64,000 nucleotides of DNA, taken from positions 188,501 through 252,500 of the forward strand of contig NC_088315.1 in assembly GCF_910592395.1 (NCBI RefSeq). The letters are read 5' to 3'. Within the stretch, counting starts at the first letter, position 1; every line of letters starts with the position of its first letter. The translations under genes were made by a program, and so were the position numbers. The notes beneath the pieces are model-generated. The model was not told the origin of the DNA. It made no database searches and saw nothing but the letters and a program-made list of their open reading frames with translations. This document shows positions 1-11,355 of this stretch, one piece after another. This DNA is from Lineus longissimus (taxonomy: Eukaryota; Nemertea; Pilidiophora; Heteronemertea; Lineidae).

Positions 1-840
1 AAAACAAGATGAATTGTTGGTTATCTTGGGGTACTTTTAACACGTACAATGCCGGCCCCGGGAAAGAATTGCCCTCACCTTTGATAGCCTTCTAGATCAC
101 GGACATTTTCATAAGGAATGACCTTTAACAAAACTTCTCAACTTGGTAGAAAAACCGACACTGATGTGACAGTATTACGACCATTGTAGAAATGGTGTCA
201 AGAGAATCTCAAGAATTATCAAGAGAGCCACAACAACCACACCAGGCTTGAGGACGCATTGTCAATCAATTGACCCAAGACAAATTCAGTCAAGTGACTT
301 TCTGATGCATATACTTCCCTGTGTAAACACTACAGAAACTACCCATATCCAGGTTCGAGACATTGTCCCGACACAGCAACACATCACCACTATAGACAAT
401 GTCACAAACATGAAAGCAATATTGGTTGAACTCCCGCTTATCTGAGACTGGGACAATGGCACAACTATTTGAGACACCAACTTCATCAACAATCAGTTCA
501 ACCCTTTCAAAAATATATGGGACATCAATATCGCCGGAGACAATGGCACAATCACCAGTGACAACTACAATACCGGTATGTACTTGAACACAGACACATT
601 GGGGGGGGGGGGGGGGCATATTTACAGTCCAACCGTTCTGGCAATACCTTTGGTATGTCATCATTGCAAACGACAATGTCACACTCACAGGACCTCCAAT
701 TCGGAGCATCCTTGGACACGTCTCACAGAGGTCGACATTGGATGATATGAACAAAGACTAGTAAATGCTTGGACTCCAGTTTTGTAGAGGAATGCCTAGT
801 GCACATGTAAAAGTATGTGAAAATTCTAGTACAAGCATTT
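1..840. other. Intergenic DNA beyond the HORMAD gene; decayed short repeats
   Basis: No gene recognised. Between about 350 and 700 the words GACAATGTCACA/GACAATGGCACA recur at irregular spacing, as in an old eroded tandem repeat. They leave a chance 154-codon ORF on the minus strand. A run of 16 G lies at 601-616. Confidence 0.5.
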
Positions 841-847
841 GGTAGTA

Positions 848-853
848 TTTATT
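848..853 (-). terminator. Candidate polyadenylation signal of the HORMAD gene
   Basis: AATAAA on the minus strand about 360 nt beyond the HORMAD stop codon (1212-1214). It is a plausible transcript end, but no transcript data confirm it. Confidence 0.4.
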
Positions 854-1211
854 CCTCACCAATCACCAATTATCACAGACATATGACACAATTCAATATT
901 GTCCTTGGCAGGGACAGCACGGTTGTGACATTGCCACCGACTTGGTATTTTAGTACACAGTCTCATATGGAAATCACAGATGTCGAAAAAAGTTAAACAA
1001 AGACGTCAGTATTTTCTACTAAAAACAACTTTATGGATGCCCAGCTCTTGTAGGACCAGGAGAACAATAACAACAAAACTAATTCAGAATATGAATTTGT
1101 CAGAACAATACAATATTTTGGCACAATTGAATAGCTGATGTACAATCTACATGTATATCAAATGCATTGACGACAGAAGTATCTGTCATAGGCAGGTTTC
1201 AGCGTTTGCTT

Positions 1212-4200
1212 TCAAACCATGATTGGTTTTGTTGCAATACTGGATCGTCTTCTCTTGGGCCGTACCTCTTGTTCCTGGCTGTCACTTACATCAAATTCAT
1301 GACTCTGAAATAGGAAAGAATAGTGATAATCACCTTTGTAGAGAAGTGAATGAAATAAATACATGTATAAACATATTGACATTCTCAAGGGAAAAGAACA
1401 CCCTAAACATTCAATATTGCTGCAGTCAATGTCAAACATGGCTTGTCAGCAATCCATACAGGCCTATGTGGGAGCATGTGAAATCATGCAATAATAGACA
1501 AACCTCCATGAGAAGAAAGCAAAGGCAATGGCACTGAGCTTGACGGTAATGCACACAGGAAGGGACACACAGTCAAACATGCAGCTCTCTAAACATTGTC
1601 AACTTCAAATGTTACCTGATCAACCTGCGACACGGCCCTCTTCCTTCCACGTAATTTGTTTGGCTGAATTGGAAACCAGAAGAAATCAGCCAATATCAAA
1701 CACAAGTCTGAGTTACTGTCGATTACTGAATATAAAATGTATGAAAGGGCATTTTTTTGCCAGTGGTCAACATTGAGCAGACAAGAAAAAGCACCAGTCA
1801 AGCTGTCAGAAAGTTTGGATTTCCAAACAGTAAACGTACATGATCACAGTAAATGTCCATTACATGATCACAGGAAGTTCACTGACTATCAATAAATGCC
1901 AAGCAATACAATCAGCTTGGATTGATGAAAAAGTTCAGAAAACAAGAAGGAGAGAGCGCAGCACAATGGGCTGCACTGCATATCTACATATACTGACAGT
2001 ACACACAATGGGCTGCACTGCATATCTACTGATAGTACACACAATTGGGTGCACTGCATATCTACTGATAGTACACACAATTGGGTGCACTGCATATCTA
2101 CATGTACTGAAAGTACACACAATTGGGTGCACTGCATATCTACTGATAGTACACACAATTGGGTGCACTGCATATCTACTGATAGTACACACAATGGGGT
2201 GCACTGCATATCTACTGATAGTACACACAATGAGGTGCACTGCATATCTACTGATAGTACACACAATGGGGTGCACTGCATATCTACATGTACTAACAGT
2301 ACACACAATTGGGTGCACTGCATATCTACTGATAGTACACACAATGGGGTGCACTGCATATCTACTGATAGTACACACAATTGGGTGCACTGCATATCTA
2401 CTGATAGTACACACAATGGGGTGCACTGCATATCTACATGTACTAACAGTACACCGAAGTGTGTTTACCTTCTCGATTTCAGTAGTTTTTACCATTTCCT
2501 TTTCCACTATTTCTACTTGCACCGTCTCCCCTTGCTCCATCTCTTGTGGTTTGTCCACCATGTTCTGTTTCTTGCCTTTCTTTCTGCGGCCGCTCAGGTT
2601 GATGCTCTCAGTCTTGGAGGCAAGTTTCTCGATCTGAAATAATCCGGTAGTAACGTCAATCATTGTTACTTAACTTTGGGATCAGAATGCACTCGGCAGT
2701 CCCAGTGATGTCGACCCACAATGGCAATAACATTACAACTATCATCATCACCATCATTCAGGTGTCAAGATTTGGGCCTTTGCCACACCTGACAAGCCAA
2801 GGGGGGGGGCAATCATGAACTGATCTGATGTTGTTGCCAACAATACCCTATAACATGGGGGGGGGGGGATTCTTTAGTAATCAACAGGACATGTACAATG
2901 CAAGCAAGCCCTGCTATTAGGGCCGATTCCCAACACACAGTTTGTACCACAAAAACTGTATACACTGACTCCATAGGTATTTACTAACTAATAGGTATTT
3001 ACAATTATCAACTACTACTGTGGCTTGGCACAACTCCTTGTCAGTTTCATAAATGCTCACTTTGGGGTTCACAATGGGGTAATTCCTCAAAAATATATCA
3101 TAATCAGCTTACCTCATCTACAGGCTGCGACGGCTGACTGCTGGTCTGAGTAAGCTGTTCTTGGATCTGGGCATTGATAGGGTTCACCAGCTCTTCATCA
3201 ACAACTGCCTCTTGCCCTTCTGGGGCACTGGTATCATTCAAGGACTTGCCAAAATACTTCTTGATGCCAGCCTGCAGCTTCTCAGTCTGTACAACTTTAC
3301 CCAGTCTAAGCAAAAAGAGGTACAAAACTTTTCCGTTACATCACACAAGAGATTAAATGATGGTGACTGTTGCTATAAGAAGGGTGAACTTATTCCTGAC
3401 AGTATGAGTCCTAAGCACATCATATCACTGTTTGTTGAACTCACCTTTTTCCCTTTCCTGGTACTTTCAAGAAGCCTTCCTTCTCCAACCTATGGATTAA
3501 TCCCGAGGCAACAGTCATCTCCACACCGAGTCGCCTGGCAAAGTTGACCACCACAATCCTGCTAATCTCTGTACAGGCAAGGATGGCTCGTCTCCACAGA
3601 CAAGTGCCCTGAAACATGCATAGAGACACCCATACAGAAAGCATGAAGAGGACCAGTAGGCCTATCAAGTGTTCTTAACCACAAGGAGGGCTCATCTCCA
3701 TTGAACATGAGCCCTGAAACATGCAATAGAGACACTCATACAGAAAGCATGAAGAGGACCAGTAGGCCTATCAAGTGTTCTTAACCACAAGGAGGGCTCA
3801 TCTCCATTGAACATGAGCCCTGAAACATGCAATAGAGACACTCATACAGAAAGCATGAAGAGGACCAGTAGGCCTATCAAGTGTTCTTAACCACAAGGAG
3901 GTCTCATCTCCATTGAACATGAGCCCTGAAACATGCATAGAGACACTCATACAGAAAGCATGAAGAGGACCAGTAGGCCTATCAAGTGTTCTTAACCACA
4001 AGGAGGGCTCATCTCCATTGAACATGAGCCCTGAAACATGCATAGAGACACTCCTACAGAAAGCATGAAGAGGACCAGTAGGCCTATCAAGTGTTCTTAA
4101 CCACAAGGAGGGCTCATCTCCATTGAACATGAGCCCTGAAACATGCAATAGAGACACCCATACAGAAAGCATGAAGAGGACCAGTAGGCCTATAAATTAA

Positions 4201-7200
4201 GTGTTCTCAACAGGCCCGATGGACTCGTGGTCCGTTCCCTGGAACAGTATGCATATAGGGATCAGTAGGCCTACCCAAAGTGTTCTCAACACGTATAGAG
4301 AGATCGCCTTCTCACGCCCTGAAACATGCAATGAAGACACTCATAGAGTATGCATGAAAAGGACCAGTAGGCCTACTTATCTGTTCAAAACACTAAATTA
4401 CACTACACATAGTGATAGCTACATGTATCTGGTCATTTGAGTTTCCCCACGCCAGAATCTAAAACCAAAATGTCTTTGAAACAAAGTGGTTTTATCGAGT
4501 CATTTCGATGTAGTAACTGCCACTAGCTTTTGACCTTATTAACCTGAATGACAACAGGAGATTTTCCAGTGAGATATGGATCAGTGCACTTCATTTCTTC
4601 TTTCTGTAATGAAAAAGGAAAGTTATCAATAAATGTGAGGAAACAAGTCTAAGTGTTAGGATTAAGATCAAAGATTAAACACAAATTTCATTCCCGGTCA
4701 AATTATCAGGTTCAGCCTATGATAGACGAGCACCCTCTTTGACTTACCACTGCACAGCTATACAGGAGAGACTTACCACTGCACAGCTATCACAGATGTG
4801 TGTCTCGGGTGCCTCAGCTTCACAGAGGACTTTGAAGCAGACACCATGTTGCCAATACTTGCAGATAGCACACAGGACCATCAGGCCATCGTCCTGAAAT
4901 CAGCAATGTAGTTGGCCTAACTTTTATATGGGTTGTTCTTACCAGTTGGCTTGCCCTGCTGCCCTGCATGTTGAATAGGGCAGGATGGGGAACACTGGGA
5001 GGCTCTGTGACAGACGGCTAAGCAGGAGCTTCAATGGCTTCTCCTGCAGGACAGGACAATGTCACAACCTCAAATTGTTCTTCACTGAATTGAGACTTCA
5101 ATTAGCACAGCTGGGAAGGGACAGAGAAAGCGGGGGCCCCATTTAAAGCGAGCGATGCGCTGAGCACGCATAGACACTGACTTTTTAAAGGCTAGCCATG
5201 TCGATGAAAGTGATCATGAGTCTTGAGAAGCTGCCGTGTTGTGAGAAAGTGGACAGTCGACCTTGAATCTGGCTTAACTAATATACTAGTGAGTGATCAG
5301 GCTATGATCAGTATTGGTTGTTACCTCATTACAGCCACATGGGCAGCATACACCCTGTTCCTCGCCGTCGTCAACCTGTGATCTCTGAGACTCTGATCCT
5401 GTGGTATCAACTCCTGGTGCTGGAAGGAACCATGAACAAAATGATATGAAATCCTAGGCACTAACTATAATCAATGAACTGAGGAAGAAAACGCCTAGCA
5501 GCATTTGAGGTAACTCAAACAAGTGATTTGGATCATAGATTGAGCTGACAGAAAACATTGCCTTGCAAGCAACATTCTGTTCTAAAAGTGTGTGTTATAT
5601 TTAGCAAATTTTACTCACAGGGTTTTGCCGGACTCATCATGGTCTCTGGAATGTCATCACAGGTTTCTGGCTGCTTCGCTGAACTAGGATACCGGTCTCT
5701 TTCATCTTGAGCCTTGAAAGGAAATTGATTGATACACAATGTACAACAGTTGAACAATAACTGTATTTGATATGACTGAGGGGTGACGTACCATGCTGTC
5801 ATCTTGATCAAACGCCATATCATTGATGAGTTGTTCAGCTTCTTCGTCATCTTCCTTCAACTCAAACTGTTTGCTGTCTGTCTTGATACGTAACTTCACA
5901 CTGAAAGTGAAACAGAAATTACAATATTCAAGACAAAAACTTCCAGCAGGCAAAACAAGACATTCAAAACAGTTAGAAACCAGAGATATCATAGCAACTT
6001 CCGGCCCAAATTAGACCTATTTATTATGTACCCAAACACAGACCAATGCCATTTTACAACACGGGAATGACGACAAAGAGCCACAATGCACGGTGCACTC
6101 CAGACAAGAAATCTGGCCAAATCATGTCAACCTACATACATGTACATTAGCCACAATGCACAAAGCAGTCAATCAAGAAATCTGGCCAAATCATGTCAAC
6201 CTACTGGCCTGACTGTCTTAGTTGTGAACACAAAGAAGAAGATCCAAGTACTTACGTGTGGAATGGCTATAAGAGAAAAAGACAGAAAGAATCAGTAAAT
6301 GGTCTGAAAATGGCTGTGTTTTTATCTATCACCTGTGCTCAGGGCCAGGGGGTCAGGCAACTTGTATTCTGGAAGACGTTGTCAAGGCTGTTTCTATGCT
6401 GTCTCCTTCACTGTTATTAGTGAGAGCAGTTGTGACTGACCTGGGCAAGTGTAACATTGCTCAAAGTTTATGTCTGATCGGTGTTAAGGAAAACTATCAT
6501 AGGATTCGAAATGCAGCTAATCAGACATTTTGGTCAAAGGTAGAGAGAACAATGGGTAGCTGAGCAGCACCCTACCACACAACTTTTAAAAAGAAAAATC
6601 TCTAGTTAAAGCACATAGCCTTTGGCTCACTACTTCAATTCTCTAATATAACACCACACGAAAAAACCCAAATGAGCCTACTCACAGTCGATACATCTCC
6701 CACCCTGATGTTCATCGGTTCGTCTTCAAAGGTGAAGTAATCAGAATCAGCTGACTGGAAACCTGGTGGTTCATAATCCTCTGGTGTAACTGAAAATAAA
6801 AAACAAAAATACAAGTTGCTTATTCAGGAAATGCATATCACTTGCTATCATCCAGAATATGGAAGTGGAACATTATCCAGGGTAAGCCTCTGTGTCTTGT
6901 CTTCACAAGCACCTGTCTCGTCAGTTGCTCGACCGTCAGTGTGTGAATGATGTTTCTTGTATAACATAAATCTTGTGAACAAATTTTGGAGTAAGTTATA
7001 CCTCCTCCAAAGACATACCCAGTCCTGAAGGACCAGCAGACATCTTAATTTTGAGTGTGGCAAGGTTGAGATTTAGAGATTAATCCGTCAATAGTGTACA
7101 CTATACTTACTATCGTCATAGTAGAGCAGTTTCATTGTCATCATGACATCATCAGGGAGAGACTTCAACGTCTGTGTGAGAACAACAATTGTCCTCAGCA

Positions 7201-8704
7201 GCCTAATGGTGGCCTTCTTCGTCTCAGCTGCTGAATGGGCGCTGGATATCTTCTTGTTGTTCCGATAGATGTCAATCCCCTCGTTGTTGAAGGAGAACTT
7301 GAATGTGTAAGACTCAATGACAGTCTGCAAGAGACGGCTTATCAATTAGACTAGGTGTGCTGAGGACCCGAGGATTTGGGAGGAAATTGCATGATGTTTC
7401 CAAGATATTAGTGGTTGGTTAACTTATTGTTTTAATACCATATATAATCATTGAGTACTGGACTTGACCATACATGAATGTGCGAAGGTGAAATAGAGGG
7501 ATACTTACGTCAGGATCTTCTGGGTCAAGATAGATCCCAATTATCAGCATCCGCAACTGGAAACAGAGATTGTAAAAGTGAGAGTGAGAATTGTGATAGA
7601 AAGACTATAGAAGCATTTATATACATAAACTCCTTCAATCAACAACCCAGGCATTCATGCAGTGATGGTAAAAACTTACAAATTTCTTGTCCAAAGCATC
7701 AAAACATCCTTTGACCCACTTGATGACCTGACAGGCTCCAGGACAGGTGCTGTCATCACGGAGAATTTTTAAGTTTAGATCTACAAAGGAAAAAAGAACA
7801 TGTTTGAATGGATGTCTGAGTATTCTGATATGGAAGGCTGGTGAGTCAGCCTACCATTAAGTGACATAGGGATAGGTATTAACAGGATTTTAAGAGGTCA
7901 ATTTCAAAGATTTTCCTCTAAGGACAAGCGAGAGAGGTGGTCTTCACATCCTCTTGCTATGCGTGAGAAAACAAAGATACCAGGCCTAGGTCTAAAATGA
8001 AACACAAGAAAGGCTAATCTGAAAAGAGATAAACAAGTTAGAAGACCGCTTTAGGATACCAACTTGTAAAACCACATGCAACATGAACTGAACTGCATTA
8101 TTTATTGAGAGGCACCAAATATATGTAGATCACACGTCAAACCAAGTACATTGTGAAAAGTAAAGACATAAAGATCACTTCACTTGTATTTCACAAGGTT
8201 TTGTCAACACACTTGATAATGAAGAGCTGAAAACACTCACCCTCCAGACACCTATCACCAAAAGCATGCTCAGGGAATATGGCCCGAAGGTATGTTACAT
8301 TCGATACAGCCACAGCCAGTAACTTCTTCACAAACAGACACGACTGGGTCTCAGTAACTTGCTCCGTTGGAAAGATGTTGGACCACTGGAAGAAATAAGG
8401 TCAAGGATATATTCCAAATCAGAGTGTCACAACTAGAAAGTGGCACAGCCTCCTATCTCCTCAGTTAAGAGGATTTGTAGCCTAAAGCAGCCACGATTAG
8501 AGTTGAACTGTGGAACAAAGGGAACGATTAGAGTTGAAGTTTACTTTGTTAAAGTCATGGTAAAGACAATGACAGAAACACAGGACCGTCTGGACATCCT
8601 TGACCACCACAATCACGTCCTGATGAATCTGTCAAATCTTGGAGGACATCCTAACTTACTGTTCCGACTTTTTCCAGTGGTCTAGTGCAGGTTGCAGTGG
8701 CCAT
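1212..8704 (-). CDS. HORMAD1: HORMAD1/Hop1-family meiotic HORMA protein, 17 coding exons
   Basis: Known role of the family: HORMAD/Hop1 proteins coat meiotic chromosome axes, promote double-strand breaks and enforce inter-homologue repair and synapsis checkpoints. Seen: exons (minus strand, in order) 8660-8704, 8241-8385, 7680-7780, 7509-7556, 7111-7324, 6686-6789, 6256-6266, 5792-5900, 5619-5712, 5325-5419, 4777-4893, 4544-4603, 3445-3608, 3113-3305, 2469-2633, 1616-1663 and 1212-1304. All have AG/GT borders and all phases match, giving 1806 nt (601 aa). HORMA domain is about residues 16-232, with stretches such as [20 protein letters not shown] and PEDYEPPGF close to human HORMAD1. An acidic linker follows (about 235-300), then a PHD-type finger (C318, C320, C330, C333, H338, C341, C356, C359), a winged-helix-like block (382-470), and a tail with RPKRRRS resembling the human C-terminal closure motif. 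The start ([12 protein letters not shown]) matches the human N-terminus in position. At 601 aa it is much longer than human HORMAD1 (about 394 aa) and close to yeast Hop1 (about 605 aa). A 5' noncoding exon is implied by an acceptor at 8718-8719. Confidence 0.9.
1965..2455. repeat. 36/42-bp minisatellite in HORMAD intron 15
   Basis: About 13 tandem copies of a 36-bp unit (core TGGGTGCACTGCATATCTAC), some carrying a 6-bp insertion that makes 42 bp. Both lengths are multiples of three, so several frames stay open on both strands. The array begins directly beyond the exon 15 donor at 2463-2468. The long ORFs here (180-265 codons) are repeat artefacts. Confidence 0.9.
3607..4380. repeat. 105-bp tandem array in HORMAD intron 12, seeded by an exon boundary
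   Basis: Copies start near 3607, 3712, 3818, 3924, 4029 and 4134 (105-106 bp apart), with a degenerate tail to about 4380. The first copy is the true acceptor and first bases of exon 13. Each later copy keeps, on the minus strand, the acceptor TGCATGTTTCAG followed by a diverged version of the exon's first 30 or so bases. Confidence 0.85.
4741..4776 (-). other. Duplicated 5' splice site after HORMAD exon 11 (PHD exon)
   Basis: The 21-nt stretch covering the end of exon 11 and its GTAAGTC donor occurs twice, 29 nt apart. The upstream donor (intron starting at 4776) keeps the frame with exon 12. The downstream copy (donor at 4747) would add 29 nt and create TGA at the junction with the AAA that opens exon 12. 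The duplication is seen directly; use of the second donor is inference. Confidence 0.7.
6086..6210. repeat. Two-copy direct repeat beside the HORMAD microexon
   Basis: A unit of roughly 65 bp occurs twice. It contains AGCCACAATGCAC and ends in GAAATCTGGCCAAATCATG. It lies in intron 7, about 50 bp from the 11-nt microexon. Confidence 0.7.
6256..6266 (-). other. 11-nt microexon of the HORMAD gene
   Basis: CCATTCCACAC is preceded by TTATAG and followed by GTAAGTAC. It enters in phase 0 and leaves in phase 2, so it joins ...GDVST to PFH and then TVKLRIK. The result parallels the human STPFHIFKVKV segment, which ends the HORMA fold. Skipping it would change the reading frame. It is too short to show as an ORF. 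Confidence 0.8.
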
Positions 8705-9696
8705 CTCACACAATCACCTGGAAATATTCAGCAATTTGTTTTATTTTTTATCAAAAACTAATAAAACATTAGCGGTAAAAACCCCACAAAACCCATGAAA
8801 TGACAATGATGAATATGAGTGATTGTGATTCAACTCATGCAAAAGAAGAATCATATTGGTGACAATGGACATGTCCAGTTGGGTGACAAGTCTCCTTACT
8901 TTCAGTCACAATCCTACTGGCACATGACATTAGCTGACCAGCCTGGCCGTACAAATATGGCACATCCTACTGCATGCTACCAATGGGCTCCCAGTCTCAT
9001 CCTGCCCTGACCCTATATCACCAATAGAATTATGTCATTTTTTGGTGGGTACATCTCACCGTCATCTGTGCCTTGATCCCTACTTTTAAGAGTTAAGACC
9101 TACATCACTAGGACTAGCCTACTCCTACTCCTAAGTCTACCAATACCATGCAGGTCTGGGTTTTGCCAGGCTTACAGTTACAACAGAACGATCAAACCAT
9201 GCGAACTTCAAAGACCGACAGAGTCAGAGACAGAGTGGGAGTCAGTGTTTTCATGGTTTTGGTCGTTCCTAAATCCCACTTTATCATCATCTGTTGTGAA
9301 ATGTAACAATATATAGGCCTAGGCCTGCAGCTAAGCAGCTATGTAACAATTAGGCCTACAGCTACAGCTAAGCCTATATAGGCCGACATAAACAGACTAC
9401 AGGACAGTCACGAGTAAGTCAAACCCTAAACAGTAAACTGCAATGCATGAATGGGATGGCGGACATAAGGCCTATCAATTCATGCATGATTGGTTCAATC
9501 AAACACATGAACAGACAAGGAGACAAAATCCGCATTTTCACCTTTTCAAAAACCACAAAAATGATACAATAGGTGGTCTACAACGACCTGTTACCTAATA
9601 TATTAAAGGCCGTATGTCAACAATTAAAAGGAATGGATTATGCGTGTGAAGATAGGACAACACTGCAACATGAAGAGAAATAAATCTGACAGCACA

Positions 9697-9747
9697 GCGC
9701 ACGTGCGATTGAAAGCAGACGACGTGTGACGTCACAACATGGCGGCC
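9697..9747. promoter_or_regulatory. Candidate shared promoter core: NRF1-like, CRE and YY1-like sites
   Basis: Within 51 bp are GCGCACGTGCG (NRF1-like, 9697-9707), the perfect palindrome TGACGTCA (CRE, 9727-9734) and CAACATGGCGGCC (YY1-like, 9735-9747). They stand between two divergent genes, about 1 kb from the HORMAD start and 1.6 kb from the ROPN1L start. The motifs are seen directly; promoter function is inferred. Confidence 0.5.
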
Positions 9748-10023
9748 AGATTTTTACCAGAGGTCTCGTTAGGGAGTTTTTCCCAAATGTACGTGGTGAT
9801 GACGTGCCCCATTAACAGGACGTAACATCTATTTTAAAATGCGTTTCCGAAGATTATACATTTCTTCCTGAATAATTCTTACGGTGACCATTCTCCCGTG
9901 AAAGACAGTTGCTTACGCTACACAAAAATCAAAAAAAATCGAGGGTCAACCATTGAACTTTTGAGATATATTGAATTTTGCACCAATCAGCGAAAAACGC
10001 ACCAACTGGCATTTCAAGAAGGG

Positions 10024-10063
10024 GCCGACGTACATCCCAAGTTCAGTGTACGTATACGTCGGC
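10024..10063. other. Inverted repeat, 9-bp arms
   Basis: GCCGACGTA (10024-10032) and TACGTCGGC (10055-10063) are perfect reverse complements with a 22-bp spacer. It lies in the divergent promoter region. Role unknown. Confidence 0.5.
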
Positions 10064-10765
10064 AACAACAGTAAAATGCGTAGTTTCTTGTTAGCCGCCT
10101 ATTAAGTACTGCTCTAGGTTCAGAAACTCCAAAAAAACATGTCTTTGCCAAAACAACTGCTAAATTAACACTGGTGTACTACTGTGAGGACCAAGAAATC
10201 AATGATCTTTTAGGAACTACGGTTAGCCGCGCATGAGTACAAAAAAGGTCCCTAATGAGACCAGTAAAATAATCGTTTTAAGCAAATACAAGGAACCAAT
10301 ATATTATATATTGAGACCCCCAATATATATCTAAACTTCCATAGGCACAACACCTAGTTTTATGTCATCTAAAACATCTAATTTGTTTTTTGACGAAAAA
10401 TTTAAAGTGAAACCGGAAATGAAGACTTGTCTGTTGTGGTTGTTTCGCTCCCTGACCTTTTCGCCCCCAGTCGTTTCGCTCCAAATCGAAGTCGTACCGG
10501 ATATCCTTGGCTGCGTACAGGAAATTGCGCACGGGTTGCTATCAACAACGCGACGAACACATAGGACTGTTGACAATATTTTTCCTGTGTTCGGACCAAA
10601 ATAACGGTACGTATCACTTAATGAAATCAGATCAGGGGCGCTTAAACAGTTCAGCCACTGCCACTGACTATATGCAGAAAGCTGTAATTTTTATTGTTGT
10701 TCTCCAAGAAACTGGAAAATCGGAAGCTCACTTTTCGACGTCTCGATGCGCAGTAGGCCCCAGAA

Positions 10766-10834
10766 GCATGCATTGCATGCACAGCCAAGCACAGGCATTG
10801 CAGTGCAGCAATATGCAGCTTGTGCAATGCATGC
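10766..10834. other. Stem-loop capable inverted repeat, 12-bp perfect arms
   Basis: GCATGCATTGCA (10766-10777) pairs with TGCAATGCATGC (10823-10834). Inside, ATTGC/GCAAT can form a second small hairpin. It lies upstream of ROPN1L, possibly within its 5' leader. Confidence 0.5.
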
Positions 10835-11355
10835 ATTAATAATGTACGAAGAGTGATTAAATCTAGGCCATTTTGAAGCAGACTATAGTCCTAGAGTATA
10901 ACTGTTCGTGTTGCCACTACCACTACCAGTGGCACTAGACTTTTAAGACTAGGCCTGGTTATGACTGTCTTTATGAGTCGGCTGTCTGTCACTCTGTGTC
11001 TGTACGACTGTAGCTCTGTGGGTGGAGCGGAATGGTGTTTGATTTGAACATCCACGACCTGACGTCGTCCAGTAACAGTGCAAGTCAAGACTCAAAGTGA
11101 GTCTGATATTCCGAGGTGTGTAGTATAACTTATAGTACCGTCCTAGTGACCTGTGACTGTGTGCTGAATGCAAGGGCATGTTTTACTCTTTTACTTTACT
11201 TGTAGTTTTACCAAAACAAAGAAACCTAGTGTGTGTACTGTATACAGGTCTAAATATTATAGGTCCCACCGGTATGTGATTGTGAGTCCAGCCTCTGGAT
11301 CCTACCTAGGGATTGACTTCAAAACATCACTTTTTGTCTCTTTTTAGCAATTATC

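Larger units (their letters stand above)
8718..11347. other. Intergenic/5' noncoding region between HORMAD and ROPN1L
   Basis: No coding sequence recognised. Acceptors just upstream of both start codons (8718-8719 on minus, 11346-11347 on plus) show that each gene has at least one noncoding 5' exon in this interval. A donor-like AAA|GTGAGT near 11095 could close the ROPN1L leader exon. The likely promoter cluster is described separately. Confidence 0.55.

Noticed and set aside
290-754. 154-codon minus-strand ORF
   Set aside because: Composed of eroded GACAATG-type repeats and a G16/C16 run; no family resemblance, and it lies just past the HORMAD 3' end.
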